Assembly (NCBI GenBank): GCA_948144175.1
Contig: CANXME010002463.1
Location: 1,077,001 to 1,141,000, forward strand
Reading direction: 5' to 3'
Source: Closterium sp. NIES-65
Taxonomy: Eukaryota > Streptophyta > Zygnematophyceae > Desmidiales > Closteriaceae
Length of the DNA: 64,000 bases
Made by a program: the position numbers and the translations under genes
Part shown: piece after piece, positions 34,421-44,278 of the stretch
How the letters are laid out: each line of letters begins with the position of its first letter
Position numbering within the stretch: the stretch's first letter is position 1
The notes under the pieces: model-generated
Databases searched by the model: none
Seen by the model: only the letters and a program-made list of their open reading frames with translations
What the model was told of the DNA's origin: nothing

Positions 34421-35742
34421 ATGGCGAAGGCGCCTCAGGTGTTCAAGGGCTGGATGCAGTTCAAGCCGCCCATGGTGCTGCTCCAGTGCGCCATCGCGGA
34501 GATCCTGGGGACGATGTACTTCGTCTTCCAAGGCGTGCTCTGCTCAGCCATCGTCAGTAAGTCGCATGCCATTTCCCGCTCCCTCCTGACATTTATAGAT
34601 TTTTCTGTCGTCGGTCTTCTACGTAGAAATGTGCTCGTCCAATTGGGTTGCATTATAGGGCGAGATGGCCGGGTTGAGGGATGGGCGAGGGGGAGCAGAG
34701 AAGGCATGGTGCACTGCCACGGCGAAATGCAACTCTCCGAGGCAGTTGTATGAAACCTCTCATGATGAGATCACCGCGAGAGGACATGAACCACGCACGT
34801 CCTTGCTAGTCTGTGTATGGAACATCTCATGGTGAGGATTTCGGAGAAGGGAAAAAGGTGAATGAGAGTCAGCGATACATAATAATGTTGCTTCGCCTTC
34901 ACTCTTCTCAATCTGAGCCAGCTGCGCAATCCTGTAATCAACTCCCATTGTGTGCCACTCTCCTTGCTGCAGCCCCAGGAGCCAAGGTCGAGCCTCTCAC
35001 CACCGTCGTCATCATCGCGTTGGGTAACGGAGTTGCCTATGCGCTCGCTGTAGCTGGCACGATTGGCGTATCCGGCGGTCACCTGAATCCGGCCACAACA
35101 GTCGCCATGCTCGCTGTTGGCTTGATTGACGTGGTGTCTGCTCTGGTGTACATTATCGGGCAGATGGTTGGGGCGCTTGTTGGCGCCGGCCTTGCAACTG
35201 CCGTTCTGCCTTCAGCTCTTAACGTGCGTGCATTCTCCCCACACAATAATCACTCTATTGTACCTGCATGCAACGCTTTTCGTTACGTCTTTTCTATCGT
35301 CCATGTTTTCTTTCAAAACCTTCACTGACAGCTACATTCTCCGTTTGTTTTTTCCTAACAGAGGGTTCTCGGTGCAGCATCGCTTCCCGCGGGCACATCA
35401 AATGGCACGGGTTTTCTGGCAGTGCTTCTCTTCACCTCGCTCCTCATCTTCACAGTTTTCTCCACCGCCGTGGACCCCAGGGGACCTATCGCAATCGCAC
35501 CCCTCATGATTGGCCTTTCCATCCTCACGACCACTGCTGTGGGTGTGCCGCTTTCTGGTGGAACGATTAACCCCGCACAGGCCTTCGGAACATCGGTGTG
35601 GCAGGGTGTGTGGGCCAATCACTGGATCTACTGGCTTGCTCCGATCATGGCAGGCGTTGCTGTGGCAATCCCGTACTCCGTGGTATATCTGCTGCCTCTC
35701 GGCAAGAAGAGCGCGGAGGAGGAGAAGATAGAGGCTGTCTAG
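34421..35742 (+). CDS. Aquaporin (MIP family), three exons
   Basis: Membrane channel for water or small neutral solutes. Exons: 34421-34556, 34973-35223 and 35362-35742, joined through GT..AG introns of 416 and 138 bp, giving about 255 residues, the usual MIP length. The ATG follows an in-frame leader and starts MAKAPQVFKGWMQFKPPM. Exon 1 encodes helix 1 (IAEILGTMYFVF). Exon 2 has SGGHLNPATT, the first NPA loop, and the next two helices. Exon 3 has GGTINPAQAF, the second NPA loop, the last helix and a charged tail (GKKSAEEEKIEAV). The residue after the second NPA, normally Arg of the selectivity filter, is Gln. By hand alignment the filter is about Asn-Thr-Gly-Gln, unlike PIP, TIP or NIP types, so the transported substrate cannot be predicted. 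All frames and splice sites are intact. Element D starts 294 bp downstream. Confidence 0.93.
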
Positions 35743-35829
35743 GCAGTTGTCCTGGTTTTTACTTGACCAACAATAGGTCGGGCTTGGTTTGTCTGTGCGG
35801 GGAGTTTAATGCTGTTTGAGAGCTGTGGT

Positions 35830-35835
35830 AATAAA
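35830..35835 (+). terminator. Candidate polyadenylation signal
   Basis: AATAAA about 90 bases after the aquaporin stop codon, in AT-rich sequence. It is the only such hexamer before element D begins at 36036. Confidence 0.5.
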
Positions 35836-36370
35836 AGTAAATGTAAAAGTTGTCAATATACTAGTTGGAAGCGTTCATGTGCAAAAATCAGTGGTTTGGG
35901 CCTTCTCAAGGAAATATGCTTCTGTAATTGCAAGATCCTCGTCTATGGAAACGAGCAAACTTCTGGCGGGGTTTCCATAATTTTCCTCCGAATGCTCTCT
36001 TTCTCGGTGAGCTTTCTTTGTCTTCGTTTGCTTCCTGTTGGAAACAATCGGTCTTAAGCGCCTCTATCGTGTCGAAACACTAAGGCACAAGCGAAGCAAA
36101 GCATATCGAGGCACCAGCGAGTCAACCCTCGGAGGTTAGAGTAACCGCTGGAGGTTACGCGAAAGTCAATGGTCAGCGACCTTTGACCTGACAAGTAGAG
36201 CGCGACAGCAAGTACACACAACTGACTCGCTACAGAGCAGTTGCCCGAGTCGCCACTGTATCGAACCGCAACATCAACAGTAAAGCAGTTATAACCGTAT
36301 CTCTTCGTATCCTTTGTACTCTTATATAATCATGTATCTCTTTGCTTTAATCAGCATACTTTGCCCTCAC

Positions 36371-36481
36371 TGTCAAATGTTGTAGCCTGTAGTGAGGTTT
36401 GTCTTAGGGGGTACAGAAGTTAGGGTTTGTTATATGTACCCCAACCAACATCAATGGAACCATTCATTCCTCATTTTGACA
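36371..36481 (+). repeat. 5' LTR of A2
   Basis: 111 bp, TGTCAAATGTTG to CATTTTGACA, with telo-box TTAGGGTTT at 36420-36428. Confidence 0.95.
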
Positions 36482-37283
36482 TGGTATCAGCTAGGTTAGG
36501 ATCCTGTGGGATCCCGTTCCTCCGTTCTCCGTTCGTACCTCCCGAGCCTGATCCTACCTCTCGTTCGTACCAGTTCCGTTGTTACCGCGCCTAGTACCGA
36601 GCCTAGCGCCCTTTCCCCCGTCGCTTAGCGCCCTTTCTCCCCGTCGCCTCGCGCCCTTTCCCCTCCCCCCCGTCGCGTCGCGCCCTTTCCCCCCGTCGCG
36701 TCACGCTCTTTCCCCCCCGTCGCGTCGCGCCCGTTCCCCCCGTCGCGTCGTGCCCGCCTGTTCCCCCCCCCGTCCCGTCGCCCTGTCCCGTCGCGTCACC
36801 CTACCCCGTCGCGTCGCCCTGCCCCGTCCCGTCGCCCTGCCCCGTCGCGCCGCCCTGCCCCGTCGCGTCGCCCTGCCCCGTCCCGTCGCCCTGCCCCGTC
36901 CCGTCGCCCTGCCCCGTCGCGCCGCCCTGCCCCGTCGCGTCGCCCTGTGCCGTCGCGTCGCCCTGGCCCGTCGCGTCGCTCCCGCCCTTTCCCCCGTCGC
37001 GTCGCCCTGCCCTACGCCCTGGCCCGTCGCCCTACCCTAGGCCCTGGCCCGTCGCCCTACCCTAGGCCCTGGCCCGTCGCCCTCCCTAAACCCTGGCCCG
37101 TCGCCCTACCCTAAGCCCTGGCCACTCGCCCTACCCTAGGCCCTGGCCCGTCGCCCTACCCTAGGCTCTGGCCCGTTGCCCTCCCTACGTCCTGGCCCGT
37201 CGCCCTAGCCCGCTCTTCCGCTGCAACTGAGTCCTCTTCCCCCCCGGTTCTTACTCGCCTGTTCGTTCGCTTTAGTTCTCACT
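36482..37283 (+). repeat. Leader minisatellite of A2
   Basis: The primer-binding site is followed by a leader that from about 36600 is tandem repeats. First come units such as CCCCGTCGCGTCGCCCTG (to about 37010), then a 19-20-bp unit GGCCCGTCGCCCTACCCTA (to about 37210). No start codon context precedes 37284. Confidence 0.85.
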
Positions 37284-39205
37284 ATGGCGACTCCGCGAGT
37301 TCTTCGTTTCGACGCTGACGGTAGACCACTTGACTTTTCCGTCTGGCTTCTTCGCGCTCGCCGCCTGTTAGAGAGTCAGGTCCAGGGGGGCGAGACCCTC
37401 TGGTCACACGCTACTGGTGACCTCCCCGAGCCCCCCGAGCCTACAGCTTTAGGCCCTGCTCCTGACGACGCTGCTACGGCTCGCTTTGCCCGTCAGCGCG
37501 CTGACCGGACGGCTTGGACGTCGCGTGACGCTGCGGCCTGCATCGCACTCAGCAGCCTCCTCCCTGAGTCTGAGGAGGTCCACTTTACTCAGGTTCGCAC
37601 CGCTGCTGCGTACCTCACTGCGATTAAGGCCCGCTACTCTACTCCCGCTACTGTCTCTCTTGGCCGTCTTTTCCTCCCGTTCCTGTTTCCTGATCTTGCC
37701 TCGTTTGAGCGCTCTGCTGACTTGATCGCTCACCTCCGCTCGCTCGACGCTAGTTACCGCGCTGCTTGCACTGAGGCACAGCTTGCACTGCTTCCTCCCC
37801 CCATTGCGATCACTGTCTATTTCATCGCCACTAGCCTCCCTGACCGCCTTGCCTCCGTTCGTGACGCGCTTCTGCTGAAGCACCCTAGTGAGCTGACTAT
37901 CGAGGTCCTTGAGTCTGCACTCAAGGACGTCGAGAGCAACCTTCGTTCGGTAGCTGCCGCCTCTGGTACTGTGTCCCCCCCACTCTTCCACGGGTGCACA
38001 GTCCCGCAGTTACCCACCTTCACTGCCTCTCTTGCCACTGCCGCTACTGACGCGACTGCGGCTGCTGTTACGACTGCGTCGCGGTCCCGCGGCAGGGGGG
38101 GCAAGAAAGGTGGTTCTGGTGGAGGTGGAGGCGGAGGTAGCGGAGGTAGTGGGGGTGCTGTTGCAACTGGCGGTGGTGGGAGTGCAGCGTCTGGAGAGAC
38201 CCCTCGTGCAGCGGCTGGTGACTCCACTGCACCTGCTGGTGGCGGCGACCCCCGAGCTCGTCAGTCGCCTCCTGTACTGCCGGCCCCGCTAGGTGGAGCA
38301 GCGGCGTGGTACCAGGCTCAGCGTCAGCAGCACCTTCAGCAGCAGCAGCAGCCCCTTTCCTCCCAGCAGCCTCAGCAGCAGCAGCGTCAGCAGCTGGCTC
38401 CGGGGTCGGGGCTGCGTCAGCCCCAGCGCGGTGCGGCTTACCCTCCCTGCCCCTACCAGGTTCAGACAGGTCCTCGTCGGGGCCACCCTTGTGGCCGCTT
38501 TCACCCCCCTGGTCAGTGCTTTGCTCAGCTCACTGACACGGTCCGGTTGACCTACGGGGTTGGCGGTCCTGCTCCTGACTGGCTTCCTCTGGTTCAGCGC
38601 TACGGCTCCGCTCTGTGGGGCATGTCTGCTGAGCAGTTAGTTGATCTGATTAGTGCTCCTCATGCTATGTATGCTGTTGTTGACTCTAGTGTTTCTGACT
38701 CTGTTTACTCTAGTGTTGTTAGCTTAGGTGCTAGTCTTGCTCAGTTGCCTGTTGCTAGTGTAGGTACTTGTGTAGACTCTAGACCAGCGACTACCTCAGA
38801 CGACGCTTCGCTGTCGTTCACACTGGACTCTGGAGCCTCCCACTGCTTCTTTCGGGACAGCACGACACTTACACCACTTCCTGCGCCTGTTTCTGTAGCG
38901 TTGGCTGATCCCACTACGGGACCAGTCACTGCACGTCACACTACCACTTTACCGTGTCCTGCTGCTCCCTCCGGGTCTCTCACTGGGTTTCACGTCCCCT
39001 CGTTCTCCCGGAACTTGGTGGGCGTGCGACCCCTCGTGAGTCAGCACGTGGGTGTGTGGTTTGAGCCTTCTGGAGAGACTGCGGTGTGTGTTGACGGAGA
39101 CTCTTACCAGCCTCTTGCTACCTTTACTGCTGAGCCGGGCTCGGGTCTCTACACTCTTCACACTGGCCCGCGTGCGCCGCAGCAGCAGCCGCAGCAGCCG
39201 CAGCC

Positions 39206-39271
<66 letters not shown>

Positions 39272-40987
39272 CCAGCGGCCGCACCAGCAGCCCCACCTAC
39301 TGCCACTGCCCCCGGTTCCCCCCCCCGTTCGGGTCCCCGCGTCTCACCAGGTTGCTTCGTCCCCCCAGGTGTCTGTGTCGTGTCAGGTTCCTACGTCTGT
39401 TCCAGTCGCTGCGTCGTGCTCCTGCCGGTCGCTTGCCCACCCCACCGTTCTGTGGCACCACCGGATGGGGCACCCGTCCCTTCCTCGTCTGCGCGCTATG
39501 TCTAGTCAGCGTCTTGTCCTAGGCCTCCCACGTGTCTTGCCGTCGCTGCCGCCTTCGCTTGCGCCGCCGTGTCGTCCCTGCGTCGAGGGTAGGCTGCGCG
39601 CCACCCCTCACTCCTCCTCCCTTCGTCCGGCCACCGAGCCTTTTGAGACGCTTCACTTGGACGTCTGGGGCCCCGCCCCTCGTCTAGGCCCTGAGCGTGA
39701 GCGTTACTTTCTGGTGGTCGTTGACGACTTCTCCCGCTACACCACAGTGTTCCCTCTGGCGAAGAAGTCTGAGGTGACTTCTACGCTGATTAGGTGGTTG
39801 CTCACCACCGAGGACACTCGTGGTCGTCGTGTCAGCTGTCTCCACTCCGACCGTGGGGGTGAGTTTCGCTCCGGCATTCTCGCTGGATTCTGTCGCGAGC
39901 AGGGCATTCGTCAGTCCTGGACGCTTCCAGAGTCCCCACAGCAGAATGGGGTTGCTGAGCACCACATAGGCCTGGTCATGGAGATCGCCCTCACCTCCCT
40001 GACTCACGCCTGTGCCCCCCATTTTCTGTGGCCCTACGCGGTCAGGTACGCCGCGCACCAGCTGAACCTCTGGCCACGTGTCTCTCGACCAGAGGTTTCA
40101 CCGACCAGTCTTTGGACAGGGTCCCCTGGTGTTGCGTCGCGGTTTCGTGTCTGGGGGTGCTTGGCTCTTGTCCGCGACACCTCCGCGGACAAGCTCTCGC
40201 CTCGTGCCGTCCCCTGTGTCTTCCTTGGTTTCCCTGAGGACTCCTCTGACTTCACCTTTTACCACCCTCCCTCTCACCGGTTCTTTGACTCCCGTGACGT
40301 CCGTTTCGAGGAGTCCACTCCGTACTACGTCAGGTACCCCAGTCGAGGTCTCCCGGTTCCTCCTCCCCCCCTCTTCCTGACTGCCGCTCCCCCTCCTGCT
40401 CCCCCGGTACAGCCTCCCCCCCCTGGCCCAGCCCCGTCAGGTGTGTCCCAGGCTACCCCTCCTCCTTCGGTAGCCCCTCCGGTACAGCCTCCCTCCCCAC
40501 AGTCCTCCTCGCAGCGTGCCGCTGGTGCTAGCTCTCGAGAGGTTGGTGCTGCGCGTGTTCCTGTACCGGTTTCTGGTTCTGGGGGTGCTGGTGTTGGAGC
40601 TGGTGTTGGAGCTGTAGGTGGAGCTGGAGTTGGAGCTGGAGTTTCTGGTTCTGGAGTTGGAGCTGACCCGGTGGGTGCAGAGGACTCTTGTCGTCCGGGA
40701 GCTGGTGCTGGTGGCGCGGACACTGGGGGTGAGAGTGCGCCTCCTTCGGGTTCTGGTGAGCCTGGGTCTGGAGCTGGTGTTAGTGCTGCCTCTGGGGGTG
40801 GTGCGCCTGGTTCTTCGGGGGTGGACTCTGGAGCTACCGCTGCTTCGGACACTACTCCGCCCCCCCACCCCTACCCGACTAGGCACCAGGCTCGTGTTCG
40901 CCGTGCCCGTGACGAGCAGCTGGCGTTGGAGAGAGAGGAGAGGGAGTTACAGCGGCTGGAGGAGCAGCAGCAGCAGCTGGAGCCGCA

Positions 40988-41019
<32 letters not shown>

Positions 41020-43304
41020 TGGACCCGCAGGAGCAGCAGTCCCAGCAGCAGCCGCATCCGCAGCAGCAGCACTCGCAGTAGCAGCAGCAGCAGCCACTTC
41101 CTCCTCCTGTCTCGGGTCTTCGGGCCCTTGGTCTCCCCTCCCCTTCTCCTCCCTCCTCCGCCTCTCCTCCTGTCTACGGTCCCACGTTTCCTCCGCCTGA
41201 CTCCTCCCCCGCTGTTTTCTCCAGTTCTCCGCCTTTGTCCTCTCCTCCTCCGTCTCGTTCTTGGGCTACTCGTCGCTCCCCTCGTGCTCGTCCCTCGTCT
41301 CCTGTTCCCTTCACTGACCTTCGTACTGCCTTACTTTGTTCTAGTCCACCTCGTCCGTCTCAGTCTGTGCTTCCGTCTCCTCCTGAGTCGGCCCTGACCG
41401 TGTCGCTCCCTGCTCCCGTCACTGACTACTACCGCACGTACCGTCCTGTTCTCTCTCGTGTTCTCGCCTCTCTTGTTACTCACCCTCGTGCCTCTGTGTC
41501 CTCTGTGTCCGCTCTTACTGCCGCAGTTACTGACTTTGCCTCTACGCGTCGCCTTGACTACGCCACCACGCTTGTGGCTGCTCCTCCTACCAGTCCTCTG
41601 GCCGTCGGGGGTGTGTCTGCCCTTGGCTGTGACGCCCTAGAGGACAGGCAGTTTGAGCTAGAGTTCCTGGCGGCCGCTTCCCCTCATCTCTGTGCCATGC
41701 TCCTCGCCCCTGAGGGTGACCCCGACGCCCTTGACATTCCGACTCCTCGCACTTACGCTGAGGCAGTGTCAGGGCCTTGGGCCTCTCAGTGGAGAGCTGC
41801 CATGGACGCAGAGATGGCCTCCTACAGATCCACAGGCACCTACGTCGATGAGGTTCCCCCCCCTGGGGCGAACGTAGTCGACGGCATGTGGATCTACAGG
41901 GTGAAGCGGCCACCGGGATCTCCCCCCGTCTTCAAGGCGCGCTACGTGGCTAGAGGTTTCAGTCAGCGCAAGGGAGTTGACTTCTTTCAGACCTTCGCAC
42001 CTACCCCGAAGATGACCACTCTTCGGGTGTTACTACACGTAGCAGCACAGAGAGACTACGAGTTACACTCTCTCGACTTCTCCACTGCTTTCCTTCAGGG
42101 CAGCCTACACGAGGAGGTCTGGTTACGTCGTCCCTCGGCCTTCACTGGCACTTTCCCTCCTGGGACCCAGTGGAGGCTGAGGCGACCTGTTTACGGTCTT
42201 CGCCAGGCCCCTCGTGAGTGGCACGACACTCTGCGTTCTACCCTCTCTGACCTTGGGTTCCAGCCGTCTTCTGCCGGCCCGTCGCTGTTCGTTCGTCGTG
42301 GCTCCACACCGTTCTTTGTCCTGGTCTACGTCGACGACCTCGTTTTCGCCACTCCGGACAGGGTTGCTTTGGCAGACGTGAAGTCCGAACTGCAGAAGAG
42401 ACACACGTGCACTGATCTTGGTGAGCTGCGCCACTACCTTGGCCTGCAGATCACCAGGGACAGAGCCGCTCGCACCATTACACTCTCACAGTCACACATG
42501 GTGCAGCAGGTCCTTCAGCGGTTCGGGCTTCAGCACTCCACCGTACAGCGCACACCTCTCGCTGTTGACCACAGACTCACTGGTCCCTTTCCTGACGAGC
42601 CGTTTGAGCCTAGTGGTCCCTACGCAGAGCTTGTGGGTTGCCTCATGTACCTGATGACTTGTACTCGCCCGGACCTCGCCTTCCCTCTCAGCATCCTTGC
42701 GCGCTTTGTTGCGCCAGGGAGACACCGTCCTGTTCACTGGACGGCAGCTGTGAGGGTGGCGAAGTACCTAGCGACTACATCAGGCGTGGGGCTAGTTCTT
42801 GGAGGGCAGCAGTCTGTCGTACTCACTGGTCACTGTGACTCCTCTTACGCTGACGACGCTGAGACTCACAGGTCTACTCAGGGGTACTGTTTCAGTCTGG
42901 GTTCTGGAGCTGTTTCCTGGCGTTCCACGCGCTCCTCTTCTGTCTCAACCTCTACAGCTGAGGCTGAGATTTACGCTGGTGCCATGGCGGCACAGGAGTT
43001 GCGGTGGTTGACCTTCTTGCTCGCCGACCTTGGTGAGCGGCCGAGCTCTGCACTGACCTTGTTTACTGACAACAAGGCGTCGATCCTCCTCTGTCGTGAG
43101 CCGCGACTGGAGAGCAGAGTGAAGCACATTCAGGTCAGGTACTTTCTTCTGCGAGAGTTGCAGAGACGTGGACAGGCTCGCTTCGAGTTCGTGGAGTCCG
43201 AGGCCAACACTGCAGACATCTTCACCAAGGCGCTTCCGCCTTGTGACCACCAGAGGTGTTGTGTGCAGTTAGGCCTTGTTGACTCAGGTTCTAGTCATGT
43301 GTAG
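37284..43304 (+). CDS. A2 Gag-protease-integrase-RT-RNase H polyprotein
   Basis: ATG at 37284; 2,006 codons to TAG at 43302, in one frame interrupted only by TAG at 41079-41081 (codon 1266). Domains: Gag (1 to about 250, MATPRVLRFDADGRPLDFSV start); Gly-rich and Gln-rich tracts (about 270-380); C-X13-C-X3-H-X4-C (C389, C403, H407, C412); protease DSGAS (D515); pre-integrase H725, H730, C763, C766; integrase triad D793, D856, E892 with the 35-residue D-to-E spacing; Gly/Gln-rich linker; RT with VYGLRQAPREWH and YVDD at 1682-1685; RNase H with D1852, E1893, D1929. The internal TAG lies in a CAG run between integrase and RT, so it is either a single CAG-to-TAG change or a readthrough stop. Every catalytic residue checked is present. 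Confidence 0.95.
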
Positions 43305-43507
43305 ACTTGAGTTTATTGCCTGCTTTGTCTGTACACTTGCTATATATACTTGTGATCTCTTGGACTGGCCTTGTGGCCACTATTGCTTGTGCTCAGAGTG
43401 TGTGGTGACGTTGTGATCCACCCTGAGCTTTGTTTTCTTTTGGACTGGTCTTGTGACCGTACTCTTTTTGATTTTGCTAGACACCCCTCACTTAGGCTAT
43501 GGGGGTG

Positions 43508-43618
43508 TGTCAAATGTTGTAGCCTGTAGTGAGGTTTGTCTTAGGGGGTACAGAAGTTAGGGTTTGTTATATGTACCCCAACCAACATCTATGGAACCAT
43601 TCATTCCTCATTTTGACA
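43508..43618 (+). repeat. 3' LTR of A2
   Basis: 111 bp, one difference from the 5' LTR, telo-box at 43557-43565. A conserved 3' untranslated block (43398-43427) and a purine tract precede it. Confidence 0.95.
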
Positions 43619-43672
43619 CTCACATACTAGTGCAAGGTGGTTCACAACTCTTTATTAACGCTTCCGCTACTA

Positions 43673-44161
43673 CCGTAAGCCCCCGGATAGAAGCGCCGGC
43701 GCTTATAAAAGGATGAGGGCGCTTATATCCGGTCCTCGATTATAAGCGCATCCCCTAGAAAAATATGATATATTATAAGCGCATGTTTGTTTTTTATTTG
43801 AAAACCCTTCACATATCATAAACGAATTTCACATAATCAGGGAAACGAACTACAATTTCGATTTCCCACTCTGAGCTCACTTTTTGCGCGTCTAGTCAGC
43901 ATGTGCTGTAATTCTGTCAGCGTGAGCTGGCAGGGAATCACTCCCTGCCAAGCTGCGCGAGAATCAGATTAGCGACCCTATATGTTTTCGACTCGATTAC
44001 AATCGGCAGAACGAGATATACAGTTTGGTGTAAAACAAATATATATTCTTTTTGCCATTCTATAAGCGCCGGCGCTTATAAAATTCCTCAATTATAAGCG
44101 CACCCCCTAGAAAACAGTGTTTTTTTTAACCCCAGGGGCGCTTCTATCCGGGGGCTGACGG
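43673..44161. mobile_element. MITE with TA target duplication
   Basis: 489-bp element with 25-bp terminal inverted repeats (43673-43697 and 44137-44161) that differ at one base, starting CCGTAAGCCCCCGG on the left. TA flanks both ends (43671-43672, 44162-44163). No coding capacity. GCGCTTATAA or its complement recurs near both ends (around 43698, 43720, 43739, 43775, 44063, 44072 and 44091). The TA duplication points to the Tc1/mariner (Stowaway-like) group. It interrupts the 5' LTR of D, which proves both its borders. Confidence 0.9.
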
Positions 44162-44278
44162 TACACCAACTCTACCCAGAGTTCACCCCTGCAAAGATCC
44201 TAAGAGCTTTTTCAGCCCAACATGGTATGAGAGCAATCAGGGGGAATTCAACTACTATACCGACAACATCAATCAGCA

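Larger units (their letters stand above)
36371..43618 (+). mobile_element. Copia retrotransposon A2 (young, nearly intact)
   Basis: 7,248 bp. Both LTRs (36371-36481 and 43508-43618) are 111 bp and differ at a single base (CATCAATGG versus CATCTATGG). CTCAC flanks both ends (36366-36370, 43619-43623). The primer-binding site TGGTATCAGCTAGG is at 36482 and a GGGGGTG purine tract lies at the 3' LTR. One essentially continuous frame codes for all five copia domains. With such similar LTRs the insertion is recent, and this is the best candidate in the window for a source element. Confidence 0.97.
36036..44222 (+). repeat. 5' LTR of D, split in three
   Basis: Begins TGTTGGAAACAATCGG at 36036 and ends TTCAGCCCAACA at 44222. 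Element A2 interrupts it after position 335 and the MITE after position 384. It is followed by primer site TGGTATGAGAGCAATC (44223-44238). Confidence 0.93.
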
